32,246 nt of DNA from an uncultured Bacilli bacterium (GTDB lineage: Bacteria > Bacillota_I > Bacilli_A > RF39 > UBA660): positions 1-32,246 of the forward strand of contig CALVUT010000070.1 in NCBI GenBank assembly GCA_944363675.1, written 5' to 3'. Positions 15,905 to 24,328 of this stretch are shown here, piece after piece (positions within the stretch are counted from its first letter, which is position 1; each line of letters opens with the position of its first letter). The notes under the pieces were generated by a model. It was not told the DNA's origin. It did not search any database and saw only the letters and a list, made by a program, of their open reading frames with translations. Both the position numbers and the translations under genes were made by a program.

Positions 15905-16208
15905 TCGTGGAGAAATTAAATGGGCACCTTTCGAATCTTTATTTCGGGTTCAAGATGTTTTAAGCGAATTAGAAACAAACCGCAAGAAAGCTATCAAACC
16001 TGTTTTAAGCGAAGATGAATTGCAAGCAATTGAAGCTACTTTGCTAGAAGCTTTCCATACAAAATCTTGTGTTCTTATTCATTATTATTATGAGGGACTT
16101 TCTTATCAAAAAAAAGGGATTGTCGAAAATATTTTTCAAAAAAGGATTTTTTTTCAAGATCACTCATCTTTATATTTTGAACAGATCATTCATGTTTCTA
16201 TCATTTAA
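15897..16208 (+). CDS. yolD: YolD-like protein
   Basis: A 103-residue YolD-like protein. The start at 15897 (MSNRGEIKWAPFESL) overlaps the end of the polymerase gene by 8 nt; conserved RG-I-W-APF near the N-terminus and KGIVENI-type sequence in the second half fit the family. YolD proteins commonly accompany Y-family polymerases in Firmicutes and are proposed to be their functional counterparts of UmuD-like accessory subunits; the exact role is not settled. It is co-transcribed with the polymerase under the LexA box. Confidence 0.85.
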   Translation: MSNRGEIKWAPFESLFRVQDVLSELETNRKKAIKPVLSEDELQAIEATLLEAFHTKSCVLIHYYYEGLSYQKKGIVENIFQKRIFFQDHSSLYFEQIIHVSII

Positions 16209-16243
16209 AAAGAGAAGATTAAGGCTTTTCAATCTTCTCTTTT
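16207..16243. terminator. Bidirectional terminator between yolD and the lemA operon
   Basis: A 13-bp perfect stem (16208-16220 with 16231-16243) has a 10-nt loop, with A/T runs on both sides. Its minus-strand 5' arm is built from the last codons of the convergent gene, whose stop lies at the loop edge. Confidence 0.9.
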
Positions 16244-17226
16244 ACTTTGTTTCTATTTTCTTTTGTATAGCCAATCAAGGCATTTGGACTATTTTTGACA
16301 ATTGTTTCTAAGATTTCATCAAACATTTCTTTGGCTTTTTTCGTTAACCCAGTCAAATTGGCGACAACATGAGTTTTACCATCCTTTGTCATTACACGGA
16401 TATTTTGTTGGGTTTTAAAACCATTTTGACGATATTCGTATTTATATACCCAGATGACATTTTGATACGGAATTGCTGTGAAGGTACCATTGAAATTGAT
16501 AATATAATTCTTGGTCAAGTACGTTCTAGCATTTTTGTAATAAAAAGCATCTTTGTCTTCCATTTCCGATTCAATTTTCTTAAATTCATCTTCGGTTAAA
16601 TTTTTAATGTTTTTTTGAAATCTATGCGTATTTATGCCACCAGCAATGATAAAAATCAAACCAATAATTCCGCCAATCACCGAAAAGATAATGATGATTT
16701 CAGATGTGCTCATAGCGGTTTTTTCTAAATCAAGATAAACAGTTCCAAAGTAATTATCAAAATCATTGATTGTGAAGGTATCCGTTTCATTTATTTCATT
16801 TAAGGCGTCAATTGCAAGTTGTTTGATATCACTTGGAACAGTTACAGTTGTTCCAGTAATACGTATTGGATTTTCTTCTGTTGCAGAGACTAATTTTTCA
16901 TAGTTTTCATCCGACATTTTTACAACGAACAAGTAACTTTCTTCTGCCTCTGCATTCCATTCATAAACGAGATAAAATTCATCATCATCTCCTTCATAGT
17001 AAGCAAAGTTTACTGGTTCTGTTGCGACATCAATGTAAGCTTTTTCACCACTGACATCACCACTCATATTCATTTCTAAAAGACTTACTGCATCTTTTTT
17101 TTCATCTTTTAAGGCTGCATATACAATAAAAATAATTGCTAAGACTACTATAAATAAGCCAATATAAAGTATATTTTTGGTTTTATTATATTCTTTTGTC
17201 ACATTTTCATTTTTAAATTTTTTCAT
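16219..17226 (-). CDS. Two-TM membrane protein of the lemA operon, unknown function
   Basis: A 335-residue protein that I cannot assign to a characterised family. It has an N-terminal membrane helix (~18-39, ILYIGLFIVVLAIIFIVYAAL), an outer domain of ~130 residues with acidic patches (YYEGDDDEFYLVYEWNAEAE), a second membrane helix (~177-198, EIIIIFSVIGGIIGLIFIIAGG), and a C-terminal cytoplasmic domain. The C-terminal domain (YLTKNYIINFNGTFTAIPYQNVIWVY, then DGKTHVVANL) looks like a PH-like beta fold by pattern, which is an inference. It lies 21 nt after the TPM gene in one operon with lemA, so a role in the same envelope function is likely. Confidence 0.7.
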   Translation of the reverse strand: MKKFKNENVTKEYNKTKNILYIGLFIVVLAIIFIVYAALKDEKKDAVSLLEMNMSGDVSGEKAYIDVATEPVNFAYYEGDDDEFYLVYEWNAEAEESYLFVVKMSDENYEKLVSATEENPIRITGTTVTVPSDIKQLAIDALNEINETDTFTINDFDNYFGTVYLDLEKTAMSTSEIIIIFSVIGGIIGLIFIIAGGINTHRFQKNIKNLTEDEFKKIESEMEDKDAFYYKNARTYLTKNYIINFNGTFTAIPYQNVIWVYKYEYRQNGFKTQQNIRVMTKDGKTHVVANLTGLTKKAKEMFDEILETIVKNSPNALIGYTKENRNKVKEKIEKP

Positions 17227-17247
17227 AAACTCAATCCTCTTTTCTTT

Positions 17248-17982
17248 TTAAAATCCTCGTGATGCTCCACCGCCACCGCTGGAACCGCCACCACCAGAGA
17301 AACCTCCACTGCTTCCAAAGTTTCCGCCAGAAAATCCTCCTCCACCATAGAAGACAAAGGGGAAATGTCCTTTAAAACATAACATAAAAATCACAAACAT
17401 AAGGACAATATAAAAAACTATACTCATGATGCTTTCTTGATTCTCATAAGGAGTAGCTTCTACATTGTCAATTTGAATGTTGTATTCTTCGCAAAGAACT
17501 TCAATAATTTTGTTAAAGCCATTTTGAATGCCTTCATTCCAATTTTCTTCTTTTAGATAGGGAATCATATATTCGTCCTCGATGCGACCAACTTTGCCAT
17601 CAGGTAGAGCTCCTTCTAGCCCGTACCCTACTTCAATGCGAAGTTGTCTTTCTTCTTTGGCTACCAGAATTAACACTCCATTATTTTTTTCTTTATCCCC
17701 TATGCCAAAAGATCTAAATAGGTCTGTCGCATATTCTTCTAAGCTTTGGTTTTCAAGATTTTCTACAGTTACCACGACAACTTGGGCATCTGTTTGAGAT
17801 TCTAGTTGTTTATTTACATTTATAATGCTTTTTTCTACCTCGTCACTTAATAGATTTGCGTAGTCATTTACGTAAAATTCTGTAGTGGGACTAACTAAGG
17901 CATTGGACGTTGATATACATAGACTACTTACCATTAAAGTAAATACAATAATTTTAAATCTTTTTTTAATCGAAGTTAACAT
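17248..17982 (-). CDS. TPM-domain protein (YgcG-like), secreted and membrane-anchored
   Basis: A 244-residue protein with a signal sequence or anchor (~1-28), a TPM domain (~30-150: YVNDYANLLSDEVEKSI, DAQVVVVTVENLENQSLEEYA, FGIGDKEKNNGVLILVAKEE, RIEVGYGLEGALPDGKVGRI), a second membrane helix (~187-207) and a Gly/Ser-rich tail rich in GGG, ending SRGF. TPM domains occur in proteins linked to membrane-protein maturation and photosystem repair, and in LemA-associated operons. The start at 17982 overlaps the lemA stop by 17 nt and has AGGATG before it. The glycine-rich tail is typical for this group and is likely flexible. Confidence 0.85.
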   Translation of the reverse strand: MLTSIKKRFKIIVFTLMVSSLCISTSNALVSPTTEFYVNDYANLLSDEVEKSIINVNKQLESQTDAQVVVVTVENLENQSLEEYATDLFRSFGIGDKEKNNGVLILVAKEERQLRIEVGYGLEGALPDGKVGRIEDEYMIPYLKEENWNEGIQNGFNKIIEVLCEEYNIQIDNVEATPYENQESIMSIVFYIVLMFVIFMLCFKGHFPFVFYGGGGFSGGNFGSSGGFSGGGGSSGGGGASRGF

Positions 17983-18532
17983 CTGGCACATCCTGACTGG
18001 ATTCATCTGCTTCAAAATAGTCTACTGTTTCAAAACCAAAGATACCAGCTAAAATATTATTGGGAAATCTTTTTATTTTCAAATTGTATTCTTGAACTGC
18101 ATGGTTGTAATCTCTTCTTGCCGTTGAAATACGATTTTCCGTACCAGCAAGTTCGTCAGATAATTGAATAAAGTTTTCACTTGCTTTTAAATCTGGATAG
18201 TTTTCGACAACAACCATCAAAGCATCAATAGCACTGCTAAGTTCATTGTTAGCATCTTGTTTTTCTTCTAAAGTGCTTGCATTCAGCAAATTTTCACGAG
18301 CTTCGGTAATTTTGTCTATTACTGCAGTTTCATGTGATGTGTACCCTTTAACCGTGTTTACAAGATTAGGAATCAAATCTGCTCTTCTTTGAAGCATTAC
18401 ATCTAGATTACTTAACTCGGTGTCCACATTTTCTCTTTTCGTTACCATTCCATTATAGCTGCCAATTAAGGCAAGAACTAAAACTACTAAAACGGCAACT
18501 ACGCCAATAATTACCATTGTTGATTTCTTCAT
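17966..18532 (-). CDS. lemA: LemA family protein
   Basis: A 188-residue protein with an N-terminal membrane helix (~5-25, MVIIGVVAVLVVLVLALIG) and a long antiparallel helical bundle. Conserved LemA sequence is visible: YNGMVTKRENVDTELSNLDVMLQRRADLIPNLVNTVKGYTSHE, then ENYPDLKASENF and ENRISTARRDYNHAVQEYN, ending in the typical FPNNILAGIFGF. LemA proteins are membrane proteins of unknown biochemical function that are usually encoded next to TPM-domain proteins, as here. The start at 18532 has GAAGGAGAG upstream; it is the first gene of the three-gene operon. No convincing promoter box was found. Confidence 0.93.
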   Translation of the reverse strand: MKKSTMVIIGVVAVLVVLVLALIGSYNGMVTKRENVDTELSNLDVMLQRRADLIPNLVNTVKGYTSHETAVIDKITEARENLLNASTLEEKQDANNELSSAIDALMVVVENYPDLKASENFIQLSDELAGTENRISTARRDYNHAVQEYNLKIKRFPNNILAGIFGFETVDYFEADESSQDVPDVNFD

Positions 18533-18999
18533 ATTATTCTCTCCTTCCATTGCCATTATCATATCATAATCTTATTAAAAAAGGGGAAAAATATCTATCG
18601 AAAATACAAAATATTATTACACTTTTTTTCTAGTTGAATTTTTATCGATTCTTCTTTATTTCTAGAAATAAATTATAACTGTTGCGAAGGATGTTAGAGC
18701 CCATGATTTTATTGACTTTTTCTTCTAATATATTGTCTTACCAAAATTTGTTAGAACAATATTTTCATTTCGGAACCGGTAGCTCTTCTGAAATATAGAT
18801 AATATCATTATTTAAATATGAATGGGTTAAATAAATGTTACAGTGAACTTCTTCATAACCTCTTTCGTTTAAAGCTTGGACAAATACTTTTGGAAAATGA
18901 CCAAACCAATAAAATGGTCTATCTAAAGCAAATTATCTCACTTCAACTTGTTTCTACATAATTAACAATAATAAGCCAAATTAAAAGCATATACTTTTC
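18533..18999. other. Stretch between lemA and the 19000-19557 gene
   Basis: This ~470-nt stretch holds the lemA ribosome binding site and upstream region at its left end and a gene remnant (18765-18932). The rest is AT-rich with no supported gene or RNA. Confidence 0.5.
18765..18932 (-). pseudogene. C-terminal remnant of an unrecognised protein gene
   Basis: A 55-codon open stretch without a start codon at its head; TAA precedes it in frame at 18935-18933, and it ends in TGA. The translation looks like real protein (FALDRPFYWFGHFPKVFVQ, then NIYLTHSYLNNDIIYISEEL). It reads as the end of a gene that has lost its front. The family is unknown. Confidence 0.4.
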
Positions 19000-19557
19000 T
19001 TATTTCCAATTTCGTTCGCCATTAAATACTAAATTTTTCCTACGTATTAATTGCATTGCTTCTTCCTCTTCTTTAGCCGGTATTACCATATAATCTCTAT
19101 ATTTTTTTTTAAATTCGGCTATTTGTGTTTCATCATATGGCTCATAATATAAAAATTCAATTATTTTATCTGATTCAATAAATCTTCTAGGCAATCTGTA
19201 TTCTATTCTATAATCATCATAGTTTCCAATACCAACATATTGATTCAAAATAAAATCATCAATATCACACACCATTATATAATTCTTTTTCTTAGTGTTA
19301 TTACAAAATTCCATAGCAGTTTTTAAATATCGAGCCAAAAAAACATATTGTTGTTTATATACATCTTCAGCAATATATTTTTTAAACTCTTCTATTGGAG
19401 CACTATATAATTCTTTAGGAACATAATCAAAAGTATTTTTTCTAGAAGCACAAGCTTTCGTATATGGGATTTTATCATAAATTACAAAATCTTCGTTTTC
19501 AAATTTTTTTACTTGTTCAATTGTTAAGCCACCATTAAAAACAATCATATGAATCAT
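19000..19557 (-). CDS. Hypothetical protein, ~185 residues
   Basis: I do not recognise this protein. It is soluble by composition, with no membrane helix or signal sequence. Features include KNYIMVCDIDDFILNQYVGIGNYDDYRIEYRLP (~91-125), rich in Asp and Tyr, and an acidic KEEEEAMQLIRRKN helix near the C-terminus. The ATG at 19557 follows AGGTG; a GTG one codon upstream is also possible, with GAAGG at a similar distance. It has no obvious operon partner; TatD lies 110 nt upstream on the same strand, and degraded sequence lies downstream. Accessory or stand-alone function; no role is proposed. Confidence 0.6.
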   Translation of the reverse strand: MIHMIVFNGGLTIEQVKKFENEDFVIYDKIPYTKACASRKNTFDYVPKELYSAPIEEFKKYIAEDVYKQQYVFLARYLKTAMEFCNNTKKKNYIMVCDIDDFILNQYVGIGNYDDYRIEYRLPRRFIESDKIIEFLYYEPYDETQIAEFKKKYRDYMVIPAKEEEEAMQLIRRKNLVFNGERNWK

Positions 19558-19666
19558 CACCTATACCTTCGCTATTTTTATAAGAATTTGCATAGCAATC
19601 TAAATGTTTGTTGCTAAGATTATAGCATAAAATTATATATGACCATAATAAAAAATAAAACAAGTT

Positions 19667-20440
19667 TCATTGTATCTTTTTAAATAGTCTTCTAGTATTT
19701 TCTGTTGTTATCTGTTCAATATCTTCATAACTTACTTTCTTAATTTCAGCTAATTTACTAATTATATATTGAATATTTGAAGAACTGTTGATTTCGTCGC
19801 GATGTGGTTCTGGAGAAATATAAGGACTGTCCGTTTCTACTAAAAATAAATCATTTGGAACCATCTTGGCCACTTCAATTGATTTTTTAGCATTCTTATA
19901 AGTTATCCTTCCAGCAAAAGAAATGTAATAACCATTTCTTATTAAATATTTTAAAACTTCTATTTCTGGTTGAAAGCAATGAAAAACACAACCATACTCA
20001 GGTTTAGCATATTTTTCAAATATTTCTATTATCAATTTATTTGAATTGTTAGAATGTATGATAACTGGTAAATGAAGCTTATTGGCAATGATAATTTGCC
20101 TAATTAAATACTTTTTTTGTTCCTGAAAATTGGCTTTGGCATTATCCAATCCGATTTCGCCAATAGCTACTACTTTGTCATTATCGGCTAGTTTATATAA
20201 GCAATGTATATCTTGTGAATCGATGTATAGTGGATGAATGCCAACAGCAGAATAAAACTTCGAATTTTTTTCTGAAATTAAAATGGATTCTTCGGAAGTT
20301 GCAACATTAAGACCAACATTTATTACATTTCTTATGCTATGATTTTTATTTATGTCTTCAATATATTTTGGCATATTTTCTAAGACACTAGTATTCATAT
20401 GCATATGAGAATCTATTGCCATATAATCAACTACTTTCAT
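19667..20440 (-). CDS. TatD family metal-dependent hydrolase
   Basis: A 257-residue TIM-barrel metal hydrolase of the TatD family, whose members act as deoxyribonucleases in DNA repair or degradation. Metal and catalytic motifs are visible: DSHMHM (His12 and His14), GEIGLDN (~93-99), the metal His in LPVIIHSNN (~128-136), CVFHCFQ (~153-159) and LVETDSPYISPEPHR (~200-214). It is full length for the family. The ATG at 20440 has only AGGT directly before it, a weak ribosome binding site; an ATG six codons downstream has no better signal. The usual TatD neighbours (metG, rnmV, ksgA) are absent, so it may be an additional paralogue. Confidence 0.88.
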   Translation of the reverse strand: MKVVDYMAIDSHMHMNTSVLENMPKYIEDINKNHSIRNVINVGLNVATSEESILISEKNSKFYSAVGIHPLYIDSQDIHCLYKLADNDKVVAIGEIGLDNAKANFQEQKKYLIRQIIIANKLHLPVIIHSNNSNKLIIEIFEKYAKPEYGCVFHCFQPEIEVLKYLIRNGYYISFAGRITYKNAKKSIEVAKMVPNDLFLVETDSPYISPEPHRDEINSSSNIQYIISKLAEIKKVSYEDIEQITTENTRRLFKKIQ

Positions 20441-20539
20441 ACCTAAAATATGTATCTAAATTGATAAAGTTTAGTTATTTTCATTGTACTATATTAGATC
20501 CTTTAATACAATCTTTACAGAAAAAATTAGTACTTAATG

Positions 20540-20583
20540 ATAAGATAAAAGCACTCGATCTATTTTCAGTATATTAAGTGCTT
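20540..20583 (-). terminator. Terminator of the frameshifted small gene
   Basis: The 7-bp stem AAGCACT (20583-20577) with AGTGCTT (20555-20549) has a 21-nt loop and is followed by TTTATCTT on the minus strand. The poor T-run makes it a moderate candidate. Confidence 0.5.
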
Positions 20584-20597
20584 ACACAACAAAGATG

Positions 20598-20815
20598 TCA
20601 AACTTTTTCACTCCAATTTTCATAGGGATCATAGCCGTTTTCTTTTTCCGATTCAATGTGGCTATCTCTTGCGTTTTTCACTGATTCACACCCGTTATTA
20701 GACGTTGTACTAGCTCCATCAGTTACGAAAAAAACAGTAAATCATATTTTTTGGCTAGGGCTTTCACTTCTAAGCAAAATTTTCTAGCTTTATTTTGTTT
20801 ACTATTATTTTTCAT
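20598..20815 (-). pseudogene. Small cytoplasmic protein gene with a one-base frameshift
   Basis: From the ATG at 20815 (ribosome binding site GGAAAGGAAA) the frame reads MKNNSKQNKARKFCLEVKAL and on to LLFFS, then stops at TAA. Adding one base to the run of seven T at 20734-20728 continues smoothly as VTDGASTTSNNGCESVKNAR, then EKENGYDPYENWSEKV, to a TGA at 20600-20598. The joined product would be 72 residues. The pattern of a short VTDGAS motif and a DPYENW end recalls a small hypothetical protein family of Firmicutes that I cannot name. The homopolymer position makes either a true frameshift, phase-variation or a sequencing error possible. Confidence 0.6.
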
Positions 20816-20908
20816 AAATTTTTCCTTTCCAATTTATTTACTTCTTTATATATATCTATACATAATAATTAATACGAATGTGTAATAGCAATAAAAATAT
20901 GACACTCT

Positions 20909-20984
20909 CTCATCTCTGATTGAGTGTCAACACTAATTTTTTAGAGACGACATTCACTTACAAAATTGAATGTTCCTCTTTTTT
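20909..20984 (+). ncRNA. Two-hairpin element, copy B (possible small RNA or attenuator)
   Basis: On the plus strand hairpin 1 is GACACT...AGTGTC, the linker contains CTAATTTTTTAG, and hairpin 2 ACATTCA...TGAATGT is followed by TTCCTCTTTTTT, an intrinsic terminator form. Layout, linker and loop sequences match copy A at 11142-11222, while stem bases differ in a compensating way. It starts ~90 nt upstream of the frameshifted small gene but on the opposite strand. No upstream plus-strand gene needs a terminator here. Confidence 0.4.
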
Positions 20985-21032
20985 ATGCAAGTTTGTGTAT
21001 ATAAAGCTCATAAATTCGAGCAGATTTCTCAC

Positions 21033-21106
21033 TGGTGCCGATTGGCAGAATTGAACTGCCCTCTGATGCTTACCATGCATCTGTACTACCACTGTACTAA
21101 ATCGGC
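21033..21106 (-). tRNA. tRNA-Thr (anticodon GGT), CCA encoded
   Basis: The 74-nt cloverleaf is complete: acceptor arms GCCGATT and AATCGGC, D-arm GTAC-AGTGGTA-GTAC, anticodon arm GATGC-ATGGTAA-GCATC with anticodon GGT (reads ACC/ACU), a 4-nt variable loop, T-arm GGCAG-TTCAATT-CTGCC, then A and CCA. It lies 63 nt past feoB on the same strand, after a terminator. Confidence 0.95.
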
Positions 21107-21143
21107 TTAAATTCATTCTAACATAAAATGAGATTAATGCAAA

Positions 21144-21171
21144 GAAAAAAATGAAAAGATTGTTCTTTTCA
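21144..21171 (-). terminator. Terminator of feoAB
   Basis: The perfect 8-bp stem TGAAAAGA and TCTTTTCA, with a 4-nt loop, is followed by ATTTTTTTC. The first three bases of the stem are the feoB stop codon TGA. Confidence 0.8.
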
Positions 21172-23118
21172 AAAAATTAATGTTATTAGGAAACATAATC
21201 CTATACCAATTAAAGTTGGAATTAAGAAAGCCAGTATGGTATAGAACGTACTTTGAGTTTCTTTTTTTATCGTTAGTAAAGTTGTGGCACACGGAAAATG
21301 ACATAGACTTAGTAATAAGAAGTTTATGGCCGTTAAAGTTGTCCACCCATTAGCAATTAAAATTTGTCTTAAGCTGTCAATGGATTCGTATTCCACTAAA
21401 CTGCCACTGTTGGTATAACAAAGTAACAATATGGGGATTACAATTTCATTGGCAGGTATTCCTAGCAAGAAACTTAAAAGAATTATGCCATCTACACCTA
21501 TGAGTAGTCCGAAAGGATTAAGCAAGTGATAAAGTCCTTCTAAAATGGTTATTTCTCCTATATGTATGTTTGCAACAAAATAAATAAGAATTCCGGCCGG
21601 AAAGGATACGGACATGGCTCTTTTTAAAACGGGTATAGCTCTTTCTTTCCAAGAATGTAGTACTGTTCCAATAATTTTAGGTTTACGGAAAGATGGTAAT
21701 TCTAAAATAAACATTGATTTTTCTTCTTTTAAGAGAAAATGATTTAATATTTTGGTTACTATCCAGGTCAAGAAGATGCCTAATAAAATTATACCTAGTA
21801 AAATCAGAGATGATGTCATACTTCCTAAGAGACTATGGTCTGTCACGAAAAACATGTTAATTACACAGATCATAGCTGGAAAACGTCCGTTACATGGCAT
21901 GAAAACATTTGTTAATATGGATAAAATGCGCATTTTTTTGCTTTCCATTATCCGTGTACTAGTGACCCCTACAGCATTGCAACCTAAACCCATACACATC
22001 GTTAGACTTTGCTTGCCACATGAACCACATTTAGCAAAGGGTTTGTCTAGGTTAAAAGCAATACGTGGAAATAAGCCATAATCTTCTAATAAAGCAAATA
22101 AGGGAAAGAAAATCATCATTGGAGGTAACATTACTGAAACAACCCAATAAAGAGTGCGATATCCACCCAATAATAATGGATTCAAGATAAAATTTGGGAG
22201 AAAAGATAGCATCTTGTATAAGAGTGACTCTAGATGTTCAAAGAAACTAAATAACCAAGATGAAGGTATATTCGAAAGATATATGGTAAGCCATAGAATA
22301 ATAAAAAGCATAAGAATCATTGTTATAAAACCACTGATAGGATTCGTTAAAAGTGTATTCCAGAAGTGATCTTCTTTTTTTTCTTTTTCTTGGGTACGAT
22401 CAATGACATCATTTAAAAGCTCGGTACCAAATTCATGATAGCTTTCTAATAAATCAATGCGTGTCAGAGATTTTCGATAAAAGTTTAATTTGGCATTTGT
22501 TTCTTTTTCTTTTAATTCTTTCTTGTTTGTCAAATACGTTAAGGGTTTTTCTATATATTTTCTTGCCCATTGCAAATAGTTTTCTATTTTGGGATTATGT
22601 TTGGGTATTGTTGGATAATGAGGATGTTCTATAAATTTATTCATTGTTTCACATAGTTCTTCGATACCTTTTTTTTCTTTAGCATTTGTGGTAATAATTG
22701 GCAAATTTAGTTTTTCTTCTAGTTTAGCAATATCAATAATGATATTTCTTTTTTTTGCTTCATCACAAAGATTTAAACACGCGATTACATTTGTTTTTAT
22801 GTCTAATACTTCTAACAGAATTTCGATACTTCTTTCTAAGTTTGTTGCATCTAAAACAACGACAGCTATATCATAGTCTTCTTCTTGGACAAATTGACTG
22901 GCTATTTTTTCTTCTTTGCTTTCACCAATTAAAGAATAAGTTCCAGGCAAATCGATTACTTCCCATAATATATTTTTATAACTAAATTCTCCAAATTCAT
23001 TTTCTACGGTCTTTCCTGTCCAATTTCCAGTATGTTGAGTTTTATTGGTAAGAATATTAAATATTGTTGACTTTCCAACATTTGGATTGCCAATGAAACA
23101 CGCTTTTTTTCTTTTCAT
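21169..23118 (-). CDS. feoB: Ferrous iron transport protein B
   Basis: A 649-residue GTP-gated ferrous iron transporter in the cell membrane. The cytoplasmic G domain has G1 GNPNVGKST (10-18), the G2 Thr in the HTGNWTGKTVE region (~29-39), G3 DLPGTYS (56-62) and G4 NLCD (116-119). The membrane half has typical FeoB gate segments, including MCMGLGCNAVGVTSTRIM and the later VLKRAMSVSFPAGILIYFVAN repeat. The length is shorter than E. coli FeoB (773) but usual for Firmicutes. The ATG overlaps the feoA stop (ATGA), so translation is coupled. Signal loss or truncation is not evident. It is likely iron-regulated, but no clear Fur box was found. Confidence 0.95.
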   Translation of the reverse strand: MKRKKACFIGNPNVGKSTIFNILTNKTQHTGNWTGKTVENEFGEFSYKNILWEVIDLPGTYSLIGESKEEKIASQFVQEEDYDIAVVVLDATNLERSIEILLEVLDIKTNVIACLNLCDEAKKRNIIIDIAKLEEKLNLPIITTNAKEKKGIEELCETMNKFIEHPHYPTIPKHNPKIENYLQWARKYIEKPLTYLTNKKELKEKETNAKLNFYRKSLTRIDLLESYHEFGTELLNDVIDRTQEKEKKEDHFWNTLLTNPISGFITMILMLFIILWLTIYLSNIPSSWLFSFFEHLESLLYKMLSFLPNFILNPLLLGGYRTLYWVVSVMLPPMMIFFPLFALLEDYGLFPRIAFNLDKPFAKCGSCGKQSLTMCMGLGCNAVGVTSTRIMESKKMRILSILTNVFMPCNGRFPAMICVINMFFVTDHSLLGSMTSSLILLGIILLGIFLTWIVTKILNHFLLKEEKSMFILELPSFRKPKIIGTVLHSWKERAIPVLKRAMSVSFPAGILIYFVANIHIGEITILEGLYHLLNPFGLLIGVDGIILLSFLLGIPANEIVIPILLLCYTNSGSLVEYESIDSLRQILIANGWTTLTAINFLLLSLCHFPCATTLLTIKKETQSTFYTILAFLIPTLIGIGLCFLITLIF

Positions 23119-23342
23119 ATTTCCACCATTATTTTACTTGCATCTTCGCTTCTTAAAGCAAATGTACAACCTTTTATTTGATATGCAATTGGATCTTGCA
23201 AAGGACTTTTAAAGACACATTTAATGCGAGCATTTTTCATTAATCCAAGATGCATTACTTTAAAATATTTTATTTCTTCTAAAGCAATACTTTTAATGAT
23301 CCCTTCTTCATTCCTATTTAGTTTACTAAGCATTTTTTGCAT
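23115..23342 (-). CDS. feoA: Ferrous iron transport protein A
   Basis: A 75-residue SH3-like cytoplasmic protein needed for FeoB activity. Visible sequence fits FeoA: LNRNEEGIIKSIALEE..., HLGLMKNARIKCVFKSPLQDPIAYQIKGCTFALRSEDASKI. The stop overlaps the feoB start. AAAGG lies 9 nt before the ATG. The upstream 110 nt include a TATACT that could be a -10 box, but no matching -35 element or recognised operator was identified. Confidence 0.9.
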   Translation of the reverse strand: MQKMLSKLNRNEEGIIKSIALEEIKYFKVMHLGLMKNARIKCVFKSPLQDPIAYQIKGCTFALRSEDASKIMVEI

Positions 23343-23436
23343 ATCATCAAACCTTTCTAAGGTAGTATATGATTGGTCTAAAATTAGGTCCCTATACCAT
23401 ATTTTTATTTAAGAAAAAATTTTACTTTTTTCACTA

Positions 23437-23465
23437 TAAAAAAAAGAAACCCTTTAGTTTCTTTT
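23437..23465 (-). terminator. Terminator of the dnaB-dnaI operon
   Basis: AAAGAAAC and GTTTCTTT enclose a 6-nt loop that begins with the dnaI stop TAA, and eight T follow. The 5' arm is the last codons of dnaI. Confidence 0.85.
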
Positions 23466-24326
23466 GTTTTCGCTAATCAATTCCATATCTATTGTTAGCT
23501 GTTTTATTCTTTCCATAATACGACGAGATTTTATTTTTTCTTCGCTACTATCGTTTAATAAAAAGTGGCTTTCTAATTCATTTAATGTTAAATTGGAAGT
23601 AAAAAAGGTTGTTAAGTTTGCATTCATTCGTGATTGTAAAATCGTACCTAGAACTTCATCTCTACCCCACTCGCTTACTTTTTCGGCCCCGATATCATCG
23701 ATACATAAAATATCTATAGTTTGGTATCTTTTAATTCGCATGTCATAAAGTTCCCAATCTGATTTTAAGGTTCTTAATATTTCTGGAAAATAGATAATTT
23801 CTACTGAAGCATTTTTCTTTTCTTCCAGTTCATGCAAAAGAGCACTGATCAAAAAAGTTTTACCACAGCCAAAATTACCATGTAAATATAAACCTTTCAT
23901 TTTTTTTGAGAAGTCAAATTCTTCATAGAAATGATCTAACCAACGAATGACATTAGCGCGATTTTTGTCCTTGACATCAATGTCTTTCATTCTAGCTCGT
24001 TCATTGATTTTCTCTTCACTCATTTTCTTGCTTTTTAATTCTGCTTCTTTTTTCTTATATTTACACGGAACATAGGTAAAGTAGGTTTCGCCTTCCTTTT
24101 TTTCCAACATAGAAACATGTCCTCGATAAGCATTTTGGCATTCATACAATCCTTTGCATTTTTGACAATGATCTAATTCTGTTAAAATGTCTTTTAGCTT
24201 TGTTGTCTTTTTCATTGCTTCTTCATCCGTTAAATCAAAACGTTGAATTAATTTTTTTAATCTTGGATCTTGTAATGCTTCTTGATAGTTTTTCTTTAAG
24301 CTTTCATAGTCTTTTTTAAAATACAT
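23454..24326 (-). CDS. dnaI: Primosomal protein DnaI (helicase loader)
   Basis: A 290-residue AAA+ ATPase that loads the replicative helicase with DnaB and DnaD at the origin and at restart sites. The N-terminal zinc-binding cluster is visible as Cys54, Cys57, Cys63 (CQKCKGLYEC) and Cys88 (VPCKY). The ATPase core has Walker A GNFGCGKT (150-157) and Walker B LCIDDIG (207-213), with later RRIMERI. The start at 24326 follows AAGGAAG; a longer frame starting 42 codons upstream would overlap the preceding gene and lacks conservation. It follows the unrecognised 24329-24919 gene by 2 nt, in the operon with dnaB. Confidence 0.93.
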   Translation of the reverse strand: MYFKKDYESLKKNYQEALQDPRLKKLIQRFDLTDEEAMKKTTKLKDILTELDHCQKCKGLYECQNAYRGHVSMLEKKEGETYFTYVPCKYKKKEAELKSKKMSEEKINERARMKDIDVKDKNRANVIRWLDHFYEEFDFSKKMKGLYLHGNFGCGKTFLISALLHELEEKKNASVEIIYFPEILRTLKSDWELYDMRIKRYQTIDILCIDDIGAEKVSEWGRDEVLGTILQSRMNANLTTFFTSNLTLNELESHFLLNDSSEEKIKSRRIMERIKQLTIDMELISENKRN

Positions 24327-24328
24327 TT

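Noticed and set aside
23343-23436. Fur or DtxR box upstream of feoA
   Set aside because: Only partial similarity (TTAGGTCCC...); no convincing palindrome or promoter pairing was found.
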